Assembly: GCF_042677045.1 (NCBI RefSeq)
Contig: NZ_JBHTIH010000008.1
Coordinates: 62,001-126,000, forward strand
Direction of reading: 5' to 3'
DNA from: Lysobacter_K koreensis
Lineage (GTDB): Bacteria > Pseudomonadota > Gammaproteobacteria > Xanthomonadales > Xanthomonadaceae
DNA length: 64,000 nt
The stretch's first letter is position 1. Each line of letters opens with the position of its first letter. Positions 63,474 to 64,000 of the stretch are shown one piece after another. A program made the position numbers and the translations under genes. Below the pieces are notes generated by a model. That model was not told where the DNA came from and ran no database searches. It worked only from the letters and a program-made list of their open reading frames with translations.

Positions 63474-64000
63474 ATGCGCCCCACCCCGCTCGCCGTCGCC
63501 GTGTTGATCGCCACCCTCGCCGCGTGCCAGCCGCGGTCCGCGCCGGCGCCGAGCGCGGCCCCCGTGGCGCAGGCCGCCGCGTCGACCGCGCAGGCCGATG
63601 CGCGCTTCGCCGACCTGTCCAAGCGCTGGCTCGACGGCTGGCTCGCGCTGCAGCCGGTCGCGGCGACGCAGACCGGCGACCACCGCTTCGACGAGCAGAT
63701 CGACGACCTCAGCGCCGCCGGGCGCCAGAAATCCATTGAGTTCAACCAGAAGATGCTGGCCGAGCTCGACACCCTCGACGCCAGCACGCTGTCGCGCGAG
63801 AACCAGGTCGACGCGGCGATCCTGCGCAACCAGGTCAAGTACGACCTGTGGGGCGCGCAGACCCTGCAGAGCTGGGCCTGGGACCCGCAGCTCTACAGCC
63901 AGCTGGCCGGCGGCGCGCTGTACACGCTGATGGCGCGCGAGTTCGCGCCGATGCCGCAGCGGCTCAAGGCCGCGACCGCGCGCATGGAGAAGATCCCGGG
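63474..64000 (+). CDS. DUF885 family lipoprotein, 3' end outside window
   Basis: The visible 175 residues start MRPTPLAVAVLIATLAACQP with lipobox LAAC (Cys18). After an Ala/Pro-rich spacer comes FADLSKRWLDGWLALQPVAATQTGDHRFDEQIDDLS, the N-terminal pattern of DUF885, a family with M32-like peptidase fold. Expected length is about 550-600 residues, so most of the protein lies outside. No ribosome binding site is obvious before the ATG. Confidence 0.85.
   Translation, partial: MRPTPLAVAVLIATLAACQPRSAPAPSAAPVAQAAASTAQADARFADLSKRWLDGWLALQPVAATQTGDHRFDEQIDDLSAAGRQKSIEFNQKMLAELDTLDASTLSRENQVDAAILRNQVKYDLWGAQTLQSWAWDPQLYSQLAGGALYTLMAREFAPMPQRLKAATARMEKIP

Overview
The window is a high-GC stretch of bacterial chromosome with about 70 protein genes, almost all housekeeping. 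Gene order and protein make-up point to the Xanthomonadaceae/Lysobacteraceae, somewhere near Lysobacter, Luteimonas or Stenotrophomonas. The evidence is the clusters miaA-hfq-hflX-hflKC-DUF2065-purA, folP-ftsH-rlmE facing yhbY, nlpD-exoD-pcm-surE, truD-ispF-ispD-ftsB-eno-kdsA-pyrG, a subclass B3 metallo-beta-lactamase, and many REP elements carrying GTAG. The taxon is an inference. I see no rRNA, tRNA, prophage, CRISPR or integrated island.

Layout. 1-411: a non-coding array of 21-22 bp repeats. 412-6,563: a hypothetical gene, a UvrA2-type ABC protein, two small stress-type proteins, a REP-associated tyrosine transposase (RAYT) among its likely REP elements, and a DUF2058 gene. 6.8-13.7 kb: purA back to miaA, one conserved minus-strand block for RNA chaperoning, ribosome rescue, FtsH control and purine synthesis. 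13.8-16.6 kb: divergent putP and alkB. 16.6-21.3 kb: folP, ftsH, rlmE, yhbY. 21.4-25.4 kb: cell-division lipoprotein nlpD, exoD, pcm, surE, smr. 25.6-32.3 kb: isoprenoid, divisome, glycolysis, KDO and CTP genes in a tight operon. 32.5-40.3 kb: two small exported proteins, parE, a methyltransferase, an amidohydrolase, glutathione reductase and an amino-acid dehydrogenase. 40.5-48.9 kb: slyD, two C40 peptidases, a TolB-like protein, thioesterase, B3 beta-lactamase, Nudix, GNAT and a DAACS transporter. 49-59.8 kb: alkaline phosphatase, HemJ-like protein, PHB depolymerase, a PadR/HAAS module, a cyclophilin, flavin reductase and speG. 59.9-63.4 kb: a YdeP/FdhF-type molybdoenzyme, a small HTH protein and fdhD. 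A DUF885 lipoprotein runs off the right edge.

The most striking signal is repetitive. At least six REP types (GTAG followed by a palindrome) sit between genes, mostly as inverted pairs. At ten genes the TAG inside GTAG is the actual stop codon, and at two more a TGA overlaps an element edge. In the YdeP-like gene one inverted-repeat element is translated inside the protein and a REP pair is translated as its C-terminal tail. Together with the RAYT at 5.4-5.9 kb, this suggests REP mobility repeatedly remodelled gene 3' ends. The array at 1-183 and a small cluster of DnaA-box-like sites between putP and alkB are further unexplained structures.
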